Positions 24,791 to 37,120 of a DNA stretch of 64,000 nt are shown here, one piece after another. Each line of letters starts with the position of its first letter. Within the stretch, counting starts at the first letter, position 1. This DNA is from Hamiltosporidium tvaerminnensis (lineage: Eukaryota; Microsporidia; Dubosqiidae), in the NCBI GenBank assembly GCA_022605425.2, contig CM061254.1, forward strand, positions 248,001 through 312,000. The letters run 5' to 3'. The notes beneath the pieces are model-generated. The model had not been told where the DNA came from. It ran no database searches and saw only the letters and a list, made by a program, of their open reading frames with translations. The translations under genes and the position numbers were made by a program.

Positions 24791-26650
24791 TTGACAGCGA
24801 AAAACCAAAAAATAATAAATTAAAGGTACCCGAACGACGCCAATGAGATAAAACAAACAAAAGTTGCCTACAAAAATTGATCTTCACCTACAGGCGAATT
24901 CCTTACCTGCCTCCTCTTACACAACAATCACACATCCACCTTCAGGCCAAACATGCAGTAACATGCCAAAAATGGGAGCTTGAAATATTGACTTCGCCTA
25001 TGCAATACTTCCTTCTTCGGATGAAGTCTTTGCGTGCGAGCAATCGTACGACATGACAAACCCCTGTACTCTAGCTATTCCCGAAGCTAATAGGCTAACA
25101 GCATTGCGGACAATATTCGATTCCGTAACTGCCGAAACAAAAGAACGGCTTCGAATTGTTTTTTTGCAGTACACAAAAGGTTTGGTAAAATGCCGATAAA
25201 TGGCTGGTCAGAGCTTTACGGCCCTATAATGAGAAATTCGACTGCGCTGTAACTCTCGAAGTGCTAAAAAAACAAGCACAGAGTAAGATGGGAAGAAAGT
25301 ATAATCAGAAGAGAATAGAGAGCGACGTAGAATCGCAACATGTCTCGCTAATACATGCACTTTAACCAACACAACTGAATACTTGAACCGATAAAGGTAT
25401 ACTTGTGAGTAAAATTAAAGAAGTCTCAAACAATGGAATTTGAAAAGTAAGGGTCCGAACTAAAACATCCAAATGAATAGATTGATAGTAAATTTCTGGA
25501 TCTCATTGATCGAATAGTCGGTGAATATGCCAAAGCTCATATACCTGAGGCAATTACGGTCGCCGCGTATATCATGCAAGCTGCGCAGGTATGCTATGAC
25601 GAGGCAACACGTAAATAGAAGTCTAGATCTGCTTGGAAAAAAAACATAGAAAGTAAAATTTCTAAGTTAGTACTTTCCAAAGATCTTCTCGAGAAGGTTC
25701 ATATGCAGGAAAATCTCTCCACTTTGAAAATAAAGAGCCTAAAGAAAAATTTGCGAGAGTTTAATTCAAACTTAAGCAATGTAATTGAATTTCTTGAGAC
25801 TTTAATTCCGAAGAATGAATCTTTGAATGTTTACGAGAAAAAAAATACGATTTATGAGAATAAGAGGACATTCCGAAAAAAGAAACGTATGTTAAAGTTT
25901 TTCCGAGGTCGATTTTATCGAGGGTTATATGAGCGTGTTGAATCTAATCATGTGGTTAGTTCGTGTGGAATTGTGAGTTTTTGGCCTACAATGTCAGACA
26001 AAAATGATGACACAGTCCCATACGATGATTAGTTGATTCCATTTGTATCTGATACGCAACAGACCACGTTTCCTTCGCTAGATGAATTTGTAAGTATCAT
26101 AAATAGGCATCCTTATTAGAAAGCTGTTAGAATTGATAATATTCACAATTTTTTCATCAAAAAACTCACAAATCTTTCTAAATATCTCTGTGATATTGTA
26201 AAGAGCAGTCGTTATGAAAAAACATTGCAAGCTAATTGGTTCTACTGCGGGCTTACGTGTTTAATACCGAAAGAATTTCACCGAGAGGCTCTGACTACAG
26301 GTCTATCCCTTGTATATCCAACCTCTATAAGTTAACGACATAGTGCGTAACGAAAATCGTTCAACTTGTAGTGGAAAGGCGAGGGACGCTTGTAGAGAAT
26401 CGAATAAGAGCGGTTAGAGGAGGGCAAGAAGCGAAAGAACAGGCTCTACTAAGTATTGCCTTAAATAAAGAGTATGTAGAACAATCTTAAGGCAACATGG
26501 ATTGATGTTAAAAAAGCTTATGATTCAATAGATCATGCTTTTTTGACTCAATGCATTGAAAACCTTAATTTACCTGATTGGATCCTGAAATTTATTGAGG
26601 TAATTATATCAAAATGAAAAATTGATATATCAGATGGGTCCTAAAAAATC

Positions 26651-26977
26651 ATGAATAAAAAGATTGATAGAGGGATTCTACAAGGAGATGGTTTGTCACC
26701 TTTGTTATTCGTGTTGTGTATGGATCCATTAAGCCGAAAGCTTAATGAAAAATACACAAAAGTGACAGTACAAACCGATGCAGAATCCCACTCTACTTAT
26801 CATCTCTTGTTTATTGATGATCTTAAGCTCCTTGCAAAAGACAGCTACACAGTGAGTGCTATGAAAGGCGAGGCAAAGGAATTTTTAGAGGTGATTGAGT
26901 TCAGAGATCAACAAAGAGAAGTCAGCCACAAATGCTACGTGTTGTGGAGATACTGCTACTCTACTAGAAGGTGTTAA
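26651..26977 (+). pseudogene. Reverse transcriptase palm fragment of the non-LTR element
   Basis: The longest open piece of the RT. It spans motif B (GILQGDGLSPLLFVLCMDPL) and motif C (LLFIDDLKLLAKD, residues 53-64 of this piece), followed by EAKEFLEVIEF. After that a shift leaves the frame that continues with INKEKSATNATC. Motif A (DVKKAYDSIDH) lies upstream in another piece, separated by a stop near 26,616. The fragment cannot work alone but fixes the family identity. Confidence 0.8.
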
Positions 26978-27885
26978 TGTCACAAAAATTAAAGAATTAT
27001 AGAAAATAATAGAAGAATTCCAACACGTAGCTCATTTGAAGAAGTACAAAGCAAACTTATATCAAGAGTTGAAAGACTTTGTCACACTAGATTAAACGCA
27101 AAAAATTTATTTTCTGCAATTAATCAACATGCGATATGGTAAATCAACTACTACATAGAAGTACTTCGACTTGAACCGGCTGACTTCTCTAAGTTAGATG
27201 ATGCAGTGCGTGCGGTTTTGGTGAAGAATAAGATACATCTCCGTCCAGGATGTAAAGAGCGTTTATACCTTTCTAGAACAGAACTCGGAAGAGCCTAAAT
27301 AGTGTTGAGTTGTGAAGCGAACAAATGCTTCTGCAATTCTTGGATTGTCTGGAAAAAAAAAGAAATATTAACTAAACAAGCAGCGATCCTCATGTTGGAG
27401 AATAATAGAGTTATCTTTCACTAAAAAAAAGCTTCTTAAAAGTAAAGTACAGTTGGTAGTAGAAGCCACTAAGAAAAGCTTAGAAGAAGCTCCACTTGCC
27501 ACACTACATAATGAAATATAAAAACGAAACTCCATTCAAAGTTATATAATGCAATGAAAAATGAGTAGTGAGTGTTAGTGACTCTTCAAAATGGCTAAAG
27601 AAAGGGAATATTAGGCCCCGCAATGGAGCTGTTTCTGCTATATCCAGAATAGAAATGTATTCTGAGGAGCATATGGTGTGTGTCAACATCGCGGGAGGTC
27701 TGGTAAGACTGTAGATCCTCTAGAACTCATTTTAAAAAAATGCTAGGTCATGACTACACCAGACGGCATAATGAAGTGGTGGATGCCTACACTTACTTCT
27801 CCTAAATATATATAAGTTTAAGTCCTCATAACGAATCAGGAGTTACACAGTTAACGAAATTTTTTATAATGAGTATGCAGAGATA

Positions 27886-28320
27886 TGAGTGGACACCAGA
27901 ATTAAAACTGATGTTAAAATTCGGAATAACAGACCCGAAATATTTATTTTAGATAAGAAGAATAATAAGATAACGCTCATTGAAGTAGGAATCACTTCCC
28001 AAGATTCACTTCAAATAGTTGAAACTGAAAAACTTAGGAAGTATGACCTGTTAGCCAATGAGTTGGGTCTTATTTATAAGTGTAGTGTTGAGATAATCCC
28101 TTATGTGATGACCTGGGACGGTATTGTGACAAAATACCATAAATCTCATCTTAAAAGACTAGATATACCCATGAATGTAGAGGCATACATTCAGTCTATA
28201 GTACTTAAGAAAACAGTCGAAACAATTTCCTTTGATCGACGAAGAGGACTTGAGTCAGGACTAAATGCCGAAGAGAGCTGGGAGAGAGCGTCAATGGGTG
28301 TTATTATGAGATGTGAGTAG
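27886..28320 (+). pseudogene. Restriction-like endonuclease domain of the non-LTR element
   Basis: An open stretch of about 143 codons that codes for the C-terminal endonuclease used by R2, R4 and related elements to nick the target before reverse transcription. The active-site pattern is RPE (codons 15-17) followed by E at codon 32, then EVGITSQDSL, YDLLANELGLIYKC and IIPYVMTWDGIVTKYHKSHL. It has no ATG at its 5' end, so it would be made only as part of the full protein. It is the least decayed part of the element. A basic C-terminal tail (FDRRRGLESG) follows. Confidence 0.8.
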
Positions 28321-28629
28321 CGTGAGTAACTAAAATTTATTTAAAATCAGTAGGCAACGAAGAAGTTGGCGTTTAAACCACAAATCAGAAAAATACTATA
28401 CCATTTTTTTGGATGGTGTAACCACTGTGAAGGAATCGAAACTAAAAATAACGTAGAGTCCGACTAAGAATGAAGAGAAGGAGTAGATAAAAATGTTGAA
28501 ACTAATCTATGAAAGAGACAAAATTGACTCACCCAAATTCAAATCAATAAAAAAATATAAAAGATCAGTAGGCCAATATTTATACAAAGATATTTTGTTT
28601 AATTTATAATTATATATATGTTTCATATT

Positions 28630-29275
28630 CTAACAATGGTGGAGGGAAGACAACCACATAATAAAAATTCTGCTTGGAAAGGAGGGTGTGAATCCTTGTT
28701 TGAATTTTTAGCGGGAAGAAAACCACACTACATTTTAGGCTGTCTAATGAAAGTTTGTAATGAGAAGGAAAGAGTCTACGCATGGCGAATTTTTTACAAA
28801 TTTATCTTGAAGTCTTTCATGTAACCATATTTAAGGCCTGTGCCGAACTTGTGGGTAAACACCATGTGAAAGCTCAGGAACCTAGCCTTGCCCTCTCGGG
28901 TTCGAAAACATAGCGCCTGGAAGATATACAAAAAAGTTTTAAAGCCCTGAAGGTCAAGTTGCGGCTTATAAATAATGATATGATATTGCACTGTCTAGGT
29001 GGACTCCATATAAAAGTCACCGAAATATATCCGAGCTAGAAGCTTTTTGGGCTCAGAACGTGCATACAAGGTGGGAATGCTACGTATTACAAGAAGAACC
29101 CACTATGTAGTTCGGCCTAAGATCATACACCATGCCACGGAGATTAACGAAATCCGAGCAACTACCTCGCGCGTTAATCAAATTCTACATATCTTTTAGA
29201 TGAAAGGCTTTAAAATGTAGGTATCCTAAAATGGTATTGACGGAATTTTTATGCAGCAGTTATTTATCCAAATCT
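28630..29275 (+). repeat. Dispersed ~635-bp element, copy 2
   Basis: Left end GGTGGAGGGAAGACAACCAC, then TTCTGCTTGG, AAACCACACTACATTTTAGG, the core CACCATGTGAAAGCTCAGGA followed by CCTAGCCTTGCCCTCTCGGG, and the right end CTTTTAGATGAAAGGCTTTA with ATGTAGGTATCC. It begins within 100 bases of the end of the retroelement. A 68-codon frame inside shares KPHYIxGC with a frame of the 53-kb copy, but neither extends through the element, so coding is doubtful. About 780 bases separate it from family copy D. Confidence 0.75.
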
Positions 29276-29990
29276 AGATTCGATAAGTTTTGACAACAAT
29301 ATCACGGGCCTTTTGTCTTAAAAGAATATGATACTTTTAAATAAATTTAATGTTAAATTATTTCTAATAGAAATTTAAAGATTTACAAGTCGGTTATTCT
29401 GATCAAATTTATGTGGCTATGTGTATATCTTCTAGTAAATTTTTCTTTTTCTTTTTGAAAATAGAATTCGATATCAAAATATACATTTTCTCTGTTTAAA
29501 ATTATAATCAGTAAAAAGTAATAAAATTGAATAGGCATTTTCTTGGACAAAATTTTAGCTCTGAAACGAGAGGTGTATTCACTTTATAAAGATTTTCGAA
29601 ATATATTAAATAGTAATGGTAGCGAATATATTTTTATGGGCTTAAATATTAAAAATATATTTGTTATAAACCTGTATTTTTTAGTTTTAAAAAGCTATTC
29701 AATTTTTTTATATGGAAAAATTATTCGTCAGCTTACATCAAGAAGGTATTTTTTTCATAAAACCCGAAGCAAATACTTTGCTGTGTTATAATAATTTATG
29801 AACGCCTAAATATATTTAAAAATGCATTAATTGTAAAAATGGCAATTTTTTGGTGTTTATTTCTATTTTTCGTGTTCAATATTTTTATCTTAAAATTAAT
29901 TTCTAAAAATATTTATAATCGATTATTAAGTTCTTTAATCTTCAAATAATTCTTTATAAGGTAAGTTACTATGATAAAATCTAATTTATA
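29276..29990. other. Intergenic, upstream of copy D
   Basis: A+T-rich. A TTG-opened frame of 82 codons at 29,543-29,791 has no ATG near its beginning and no recognisable motif; I do not call it. Confidence 0.4.
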
Positions 29991-29991
29991 T

Positions 29992-30039
29992 TATAAAAAG
30001 GTTTTAACGGCTAGAAAATGAAAAAAGTGGCAGTACCCC
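29992..30039 (+). promoter_or_regulatory. TATA-like box and CCCC motif before copy D
   Basis: TATAAAA at 29,992-29,998 lies 54 bases before the ATG at 30,052, and CCCC at 30,036-30,039 lies 12 bases before it. The short stretch from the CCCC to GGAATGGTT aligns with the start of copy A, where an extra ATG sits four bases after CCC. In D that codon position reads TTA, so the next ATG is used. Confidence 0.35.
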
Positions 30040-30051
30040 TACTTACAAGGA

Positions 30052-31383
30052 ATGGTTAACATAAATATAAAAATTTTACTAGTTTTGTGTAAATTTATTA
30101 GTTTTTGTATGTCTACAGACTGTAACGAGATATATTACAATATAGATGAATATAAAAAATATTTTCTTGAAAAATCACTCGATCTATATAATAAAGAAAC
30201 CGAACAGCTTCCTTCAATGCCAATTTCAATAGATTTTGCAAACTTAATGTTTTATGAAAATCGGGTTCAGACTGTTAGTGGTTTAATATCAAATTATATT
30301 GAATCAAAGAGTTCAAAGGCGTATAATGTTAATATACATACAGCAGATTTTAGTACAAAATATCCGTATAAACAAATTTTGTTTGAATCATTTCGATTAG
30401 AACGAGTATATGATCATACTTGGTCGTTATTCTCTATAAGATATTTACCCCTTTCAACTGCAAAAAAACCATTAAGACATAGTCATAAGCTTATAGGTCA
30501 AAAAGGCTTTAAATGTTTCATCTTCCTTCTATTTCAGATGTATAAATGCCTTCGAAAAATGTACAATAATTATTTTAACGATTTATGTTACATTTCAATA
30601 GAAGACATAAGCAATGGAATACCGAAAAACATTCCTGAGAAATATCAAAAATTGGATTCATGGTTAGGTAGGAATATATATGTAGTTTTTTATGTTAAAA
30701 TATTCACAGAGATTAAAATATTTGATAAAAATATTGATAAATCTAGAATGATTGAGTTATTTAATGCTGCATTTGGGATGAAAGCGTATTATTTGTATGG
30801 AAGTTATAATCTCTATATTATTGATACAATCAAATCCAACCTATATGATAAAAATACGTCTATTCAGAAAACAACGAAGAAAACCATAATGAATCAGTAT
30901 ATACTGTCTTTTGACCTGGAGTACCCACCAAATTTGTACTTTGGTCTCAATTTCTTATATCCAGAAAGAAGTTTTGGTTTCTACTCTTACAGCCATAGCA
31001 CTGAATTTTATTATTTCTATTTAGACAAATATAGGGAAGAAAATGAGTATAAATTCAAAATTTTATTTAAACATTCATATATAAGTTTCGAATTCAATTT
31101 CAATTGGTATGACCCTGAACAAAAAATCAAAAAAACCGGAACAAGTTCAGCTTTCTATTTACGCGTAATGAACGGGAAGAGTTATGATATCATAGAAATA
31201 TTGAGAAGCATGAATCCAAAATATTTTATAATCAAAGATGTATCTAGCAGCAATTATCAACTTTGTAGACCGTATTTTTTCGATAAAAAACGTAACATTC
31301 AACATCAGGATAAGACCTATAATCTTAAAGAATTCTTTGATTATTTAGTATTTGAAAAACATATATATATATTTATGTCGTAG
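30052..31383 (+). CDS. Family copy D: intact predicted secreted protein, lineage-specific family
   Basis: I do not recognise a function. The 443-residue protein opens with a signal-like segment (INIKILLVLCKFISFCMST, about 4-22) and has no other membrane segment, so it is probably secreted or enters the secretory route. Family blocks in order: YYNIDEYKKYFLEKSLDLYN (28-47), SMPISIDFANLMF (55-67), QKGFKCFIFLLFQMYKCLRK (150-169), SIEDISNGIPKNIPEKYQKL (182-201), VKIFTEIK (215-222), YNLYIIDT (252-259), TTKKTIMNQYIL (274-285), TEFYYFY (317-323), EYKFKILFKHSYISFEFNFN (332-351) and a C-terminal KEFFDYLVFEK (426-436). The protein is rich in Lys, Tyr, Phe, Asn and Ile. Six related copies in the window, in various states of decay, suggest a rapidly changing multigene family, as is often seen for secreted host-interaction proteins in microsporidia; that role is inference. 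Confidence 0.9.
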   Translation: MVNINIKILLVLCKFISFCMSTDCNEIYYNIDEYKKYFLEKSLDLYNKETEQLPSMPISIDFANLMFYENRVQTVSGLISNYIESKSSKAYNVNIHTADFSTKYPYKQILFESFRLERVYDHTWSLFSIRYLPLSTAKKPLRHSHKLIGQKGFKCFIFLLFQMYKCLRKMYNNYFNDLCYISIEDISNGIPKNIPEKYQKLDSWLGRNIYVVFYVKIFTEIKIFDKNIDKSRMIELFNAAFGMKAYYLYGSYNLYIIDTIKSNLYDKNTSIQKTTKKTIMNQYILSFDLEYPPNLYFGLNFLYPERSFGFYSYSHSTEFYYFYLDKYREENEYKFKILFKHSYISFEFNFNWYDPEQKIKKTGTSSAFYLRVMNGKSYDIIEILRSMNPKYFIIKDVSSSNYQLCRPYFFDKKRNIQHQDKTYNLKEFFDYLVFEKHIYIFMS

Positions 31384-34300
31384 GTAGAATATTTAAAAGC
31401 GGTCATTCTCAAGAAAAATTTTATATAAATAGAATTTTTTAAAATTGTTGAGTATTGTATATTGCTTTTCTTCTTACTCTTGTTTTTCCATTTATTGGGC
31501 TTAAAATTGTTTTTACGCAAAATTTTTCAACCTTTTTTAGACTTTTATGTTATGCACAGTATATATATAGATTTTGATTTTTTTTAACCTAATCTCAATA
31601 AAATTAAATGAAAAAAGTAGCAATTTATAAATTTATCGTATGTCTGGCGAAAGAATTCTTACTTCTTGCCAAAATTTTAGAAAATTATACGTTACATTTG
31701 TCTTAGTTAACTCTTAAAGACACAGCGATATTTTTTTTCCAAATTTTTATCCGCTTTTCGATTTAAGTCTTCAAGCCCTGGCTTATTCAAATGAAATTCT
31801 TTTAACTTTTTATTTCTATTGATTCTAAAATGGATGGCAATCAGACTATGGTAAGGGGTATTATCAATATGCCAAAAAATTCTCATGATTGACGATGAAA
31901 CAGACAATTAAATTGATAGGCGATAACTTAAGATAAATTGATATATATTTGATAAAAATAAATAGAGGTAAAATCTTTTTAGCTAATCATCATGAATTGC
32001 ATTCAATTTGGCAATTTGCTTCTGCTGTGGAGCAAGATGCTAATCAGCAACTATTCAGAATTTTTTTCAATATCTTATTTTTAAACATTTTATATTGTTT
32101 GAACTTCTTTTTTTGGAACTTTTTATTGCTCTTCTAATGTATAAATTTATGAACCAGTATTAACGGATATAGATATAATGAAGCTTGTTTAGAAAGCAGC
32201 TGATTGTATTTTTCGTTTCAAAAAGTCGAAATAGACATAAATCTACTCAAATAGAATATTTAGATGGAAGAACAAGTACTAAAAAAACCGAGTAACAAAG
32301 TAAGTAGAAAAAAAATCAAATTATTGCATTTCCAAAGCTTCCCGAAAATACTATTCAAGACAAAACAATTTTGAAGAAATAAGCAAAGTAAACTCCGATC
32401 TTTTTAGCTACATAGAAGAGCGGTACTTTGGTAATTTAAAGTATCCACACGTTGCAATAAAGCTTAGCTAACGAAACTGTATAAAAAATAGAATAGATTT
32501 GATTTTTAAACAGCAAATCCATGCGAACTTTTTAAAGATATATGTATTCGTGAAAAAAAAACTCCCTGAAAACAGAATATTTTCAAGATTTAAAGGAATT
32601 GAAATCACGAACTAAGATATAAATTTTATTTAAAAAATGTTGTCACAGGCTGTTATTTATATGGATTATAAACATATAAAGAACTTCTAACTGAATTTAT
32701 TCAGCTTCTATTGCCAAAAAAAGCTTTAAAAAGCTAGCATTATATTTTATATATTTATTGTTGGAGATCCGCCTACCACTTGGATAGTGAACTAGCAGAG
32801 ACTTCGCTGGGTACCTTTGTAGACAACAATGGAACATGTGGTCTGAATTTAAGACGGTACATGAGAAGTTCGGATGCCTTTAAAGTCAAGACTCTGTGAA
32901 ATGTGCGAATCAGAATTCAAAAATATGCCATTTGTACTACCTAAAAAGTAACAATAACATAAATCAGCAGAATATTACGCTTTTTCTAAATTATAAAATA
33001 TTATGAGCATAATTCATGATTAAACCGTATTATGTTTAAAAAAACGTGAACAAACCTTTAAAAACCTTGATATACACATGTTTTGCCGCTTTGAAATTTT
33101 CAGATGACTTAATTTAATGTTTAAAGATCAAAATAGTATACCGTGTATACAAGAAAAACATAGAAGAATGCGTAATCCATACAAAACAGAGAAGCATTAC
33201 AAATTATGAAGATGTCATACAAATTTTGTTTAATTTAAACCTGATTTTAAAAACCACTAGTTTTTGAATTTACAAACAATTAAAGCGTTCAGATGTATTT
33301 AAAAATATTCTAAAAGATGCGATGTAAAAAAACCTAAAATATTAAAATCCAGATGTATTTCCACGATCATTCAATAAATGCTTTTATTCAATAAAATGGC
33401 AGATTAAAAATTGTCGAAAACCGGGAAAAGAGGAAACGTGGGTTTTCTGTCTGCAATGTTCTAAAAACTGTAAATATGGAAAAAAACATGGCATTTGCAC
33501 TCAAAACGACAACTGCTTATATGTATAACCCCACGATTGCTAAACTCAAAGCATATGCTTATTAGAAATCACTTTTATCATGCAATTAAAACTTTTTGAA
33601 GTCGAAGAAATGCTTAGTCTGTACTTCCACCAATAAAATACCCAAGAGTATCATTAAGGGCTGTTTCTAAAAGTCTTCTATAGTCAATTAGCAGAAAAAA
33701 ATATTTACACCTGACAAATGTATGCTTTAAGTAAAATTTGAAACCAGAATTCGACTAAAATAGACTGCTTTGATTTCTAGTAACATTTTTATTTAATATT
33801 TGGTGTATTTGTGGTTTCAGGTATTTAGCATACGTATTTCTAATGCTTATTTAAGATATAAAGATGTCTTTGCTTTCGTAGATAGAGTTATCAATTAAAA
33901 CTCTCTCAAATCGCGAAAAATTTTCACTCGTATTAATATATTTTGATTAATGTGGTGTCACTTTATATAAAATTTATTGTTTTGCCATATTCTTTTTGGC
34001 TCTTTAAAAATGGCCTGGATATAATAAATAATATCAATTGCTTTGGAAAACTGTAAAAAATGTACTTAATAGTTAATTTATTTATTAAAGAAAAACATTT
34101 GTATGAAAAAATATCGCTTTATAAAAAGGTGATATATGTCATGTTTTTTTTCTTATATCGAAGCAGTTCGGGTTCCAAACCAGAAAGATAACCCGATGGT
34201 TTGTAAATAAAAACCAAATGGGATATGTAAAATATTTTTCTCGAATTAAATTATATTTTCATTCCGGATTGATTCAATAGGCATTTTTTAATTCCAATAC

Positions 34301-37093
34301 ACTTTTTTGTTTTAAAATACTTATAATTTTTACATGTTTCTTATATTCCTATGACCTTTGTTTATATTCTTTTATTGGTTTGTTTAAAGATCTCCAAAAT
34401 ATCACATACTATTAGGTTTAAACCTATACATACGATTTCAATAATTTTTTTTCTATCAAATAAATTTAGATGTATTAAATATGAACTAAAATCAAACAAA
34501 ATCTATTTTTCTTTAATTTAAATATTTTTTGGAATTTTCTATTTCATCATCTTTGTTAACTGCTACAGTGCGAAAAAAAGTATTGTAACCTCTTGTAGGA
34601 TTAATAAAAAAAGACCATAGACAAAGGAAAAAATATTTTAAATTTCACTAGTTCTCTTCTCTCCATTTTTTATATTGAGATGATATATTAATGTATTTGA
34701 ACTTCTACCTAAGACTGTAAGTATAAAAACCCAAAGAAAAGGATTTTAAAAACCATTTATAACCAATACAGTATACGTTATTTTATAGATAAAAGGGTTT
34801 AAAGATATCAATTGAAGTTATTATAGATTTATTTTGATGATGGAGACATGCAGAAAATAGCTTTGATCTTTAGAATTACAGAAAAAACTTCAGACTCAAT
34901 TAAAGATTCTTTGCAATTTTAAATGATACCTTTAAATGTTGGTAGCGATCCTATGCGATAACGACTAATTTTTTGAAAATATACATTTTGAATTGTTCTT
35001 GATAAGACCATGTATCAGGCTACACAACAGATACCACACGATACAAAGCTTTACTGTACAGTTTAACATGTAAACCTAACGAATTAAATATGGAGAACAA
35101 AAAAATGCACGATAGTTACGAGGCTGAATATATAAGCTACCTCGATGTTTCTATACAAATAACAGGGCATTATATAATGCAACGAACAAATTTACTTTAG
35201 TTTTCTTCGGACACTCAGATTTAAATAATTTTCGCTCCCAATGCCTGATTTGGCTAAAAAATATGTATAAAAGATTTTATTGAAAACTGTTAGTGGAGTT
35301 ATTTCAGATAAATTGCAAAAGATTAGAAGAAAGGCTAAAGATCAAATTTAAACTGCACAATAATCTATTAAACAGAAACGATTCCAACCACTCTAATGAT
35401 TTATAGTGCCGGAAACAAAGAAAATTTGTTACGGAAGTAAAATCTATTTAAAATTATACGGAACTAAATATTTCCATATATAACTGATTTTCTTTCAGGA
35501 TATTTGTTTTGACAATTTTAAATTGGTTTGGTTAAGGCTAGAATTATTTCAATATTTACTATTTAAAAGTAAAAAATATTGAAGTGGATATAAAAATATT
35601 TAAAATTGCATAATAAAGCGTATTTGGATTCATTTCCCAGATTTAAAGTGTTGGGGTTTTTATTGGCAAAATTTTGATGTAAAATGTTCAAAAAAATGCT
35701 GATTCAAATTGAAAATAGACTTTTTTTTAAAAAAAAGAACCCTTAGCCGATTTGAAAAAACATATCTCTCCCGCTCTACTAATTTCCGACGGTTTTAAGT
35801 TGAAATGTGGGTAGTAGCGCGGTGATATAAAAATATTATGAATAGATTGAAAAATATGTCTAAAAAAATCCACAGGCGAGTTTTATTTGAAAGAACGAGG
35901 CCAAATATTAGCCCCATAGGTATATTAAATTAAACAATTATTGTTGTGTTTTTCTTTTCCTCTGTTATAGAATTTGAAATTCTTGGAGAGTCTGCCACTA
36001 GCCCATGTTGACACCAATCTTTAAGTATTTGTAATTTAAGATTAGTTTTTTATACCTTTTCCATTAAGTTCCAATATTATAAAACTCTTTGTCGATAGAT
36101 TTTTACTCAAAAAATGGCAAATTTTCGTTGTATTATGTACTTCTTTTTTATATATATATCTTTTTTAAGTGCATATTTAGGGGTAAGACGTCTTAACAAT
36201 GAAAATAAAAGGTTGTAATGCGCCACGGCTTTTTATTTAATCGTTTGATAGAGAGACTGGGTCTTATGTCTCTCCCTTTTCAGGATTTTTACATTTTAAA
36301 AGCTAAATCAGAAGAAGTTACATTCTTAAAGAACCGTTAGAAGATCAGATTAAGATCTAAAATAAGAACTTACGAAGAACAAATTTGATTCAATTTTATT
36401 GATACCCTGCAAGATTTATTGAATTTGTTTAATACTGATTTTTCGGACATTTATCCTTTTCTGATTGTTTGAAAAATAATTTCTTTGCGTTTTTTAAGAT
36501 TTTAGTTTTTTTTGCAAAACGATTGATTTAACTCAAAGAAAGTATCTTTTCTTCTAAAGAGGCTGAAAGATTGTTTTTTTTTACAAAAAAAACAAGTTAG
36601 CACTTGTGATGTAAAGCTGAATTTTACTTTTGGATACTGGTAAAATTCGGCTGATAGAAAACAGAATTAGGGGACAGATCTTTGAAACAATAAATATTTG
36701 TGGAATACCAATATCCAATTTCTCTTGTGCCGAGCATTTACATAATTGATATAATATTATAAAGTTTTAAGCTTAAGCGGAAATATATAAATAGTTTCAT
36801 TCCAAATTCAAGTTATCTTAAGCCTCTGCAATACATGCTATTATAATATATATCTAAATGTGATTATTTTATTCTACTGATCCTAGGATAAAGCAGAGTT
36901 TTCTCGTTTCAATTTTTCGGATTACAATGTAAAGTTTCTAATCTTTTCTATATTTCTTTGAAAATATTTTTTATCGATTAATTTAAGTATATAATCGTCT
37001 AAGAATATAGTAATAATTATTTAATCTATCATTAATTGAACTTATAATTAAAAAAGCTTTCGTTACAGTTATAAAATAAAAAATAGGAAATAG
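31384..37093. other. Long intergenic desert, no supported gene
   Basis: About 5.7 kb. Frames are short and A+T-rich. The stretch at 32,760-33,560 is somewhat less A+T-rich and holds weak coding-like traces, listed separately. Nothing else stands out. Confidence 0.45.
32760..33560 (+). other. Weak coding-like traces, possibly old element debris
   Basis: Around 32,790-33,000 the plus strand reads with few stops (FAGYLCRQQWNMWSEFKTVH, then SQDSVKCANQNSK). Around 33,440-33,510 it reads WVFCLQCSKNCKYGKKHG, which resembles a zinc-finger patch. No start, no continuous frame and no firm family match. A dead DNA transposon is a guess. Confidence 0.15.
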
Positions 37094-37120
37094 CCTAAGC
37101 TTTTCTATAACCTCCAATCT

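Larger units (their letters stand above)
24791..28560 (+). mobile_element. R2/R4-type non-LTR retrotransposon, broken by stops and shifts
   Basis: The order of domains is a poorly preserved N-terminal region (24,890-25,700), a linker containing IVGEYAKAHIPEAITVAAYI (25,510-25,570), the reverse transcriptase (about 26,060-26,890), a thumb/linker (26,900-27,600), a degenerate zinc finger (about 27,620-27,730) and a restriction-like endonuclease (27,886-28,240). RT landmarks are PISCISNLYKL-like sequence near 26,310, TWIDVKKAYDSIDHAFL (26,498-26,548), GILQGDGLSPLLFVLCMDPL (26,672-26,731) and the catalytic FIDD (26,810-26,821). The endonuclease shows RPE-X14-E, fitting the family pattern R/K-P-D-X12-14-D/E. 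The expected CCHC finger reads VCQHRGR, so its second Cys is replaced. At least ten stops or shifts rule out activity. The end points are estimates. Confidence 0.85.

Noticed and set aside
28890-28930. GGGTTCGAAAACAT in copy 2 resembling a tRNA B box
   Set aside because: No A box at a fitting distance and no cloverleaf; the other copies lack the motif (GGTTAGAAG).
29543-29791. 82-codon frame upstream of copy D, and the comparable frame at 41,145-41,387 upstream of copy F
   Set aside because: I considered a small companion gene for each family copy, but both open with TTG and the sequences do not align with each other.
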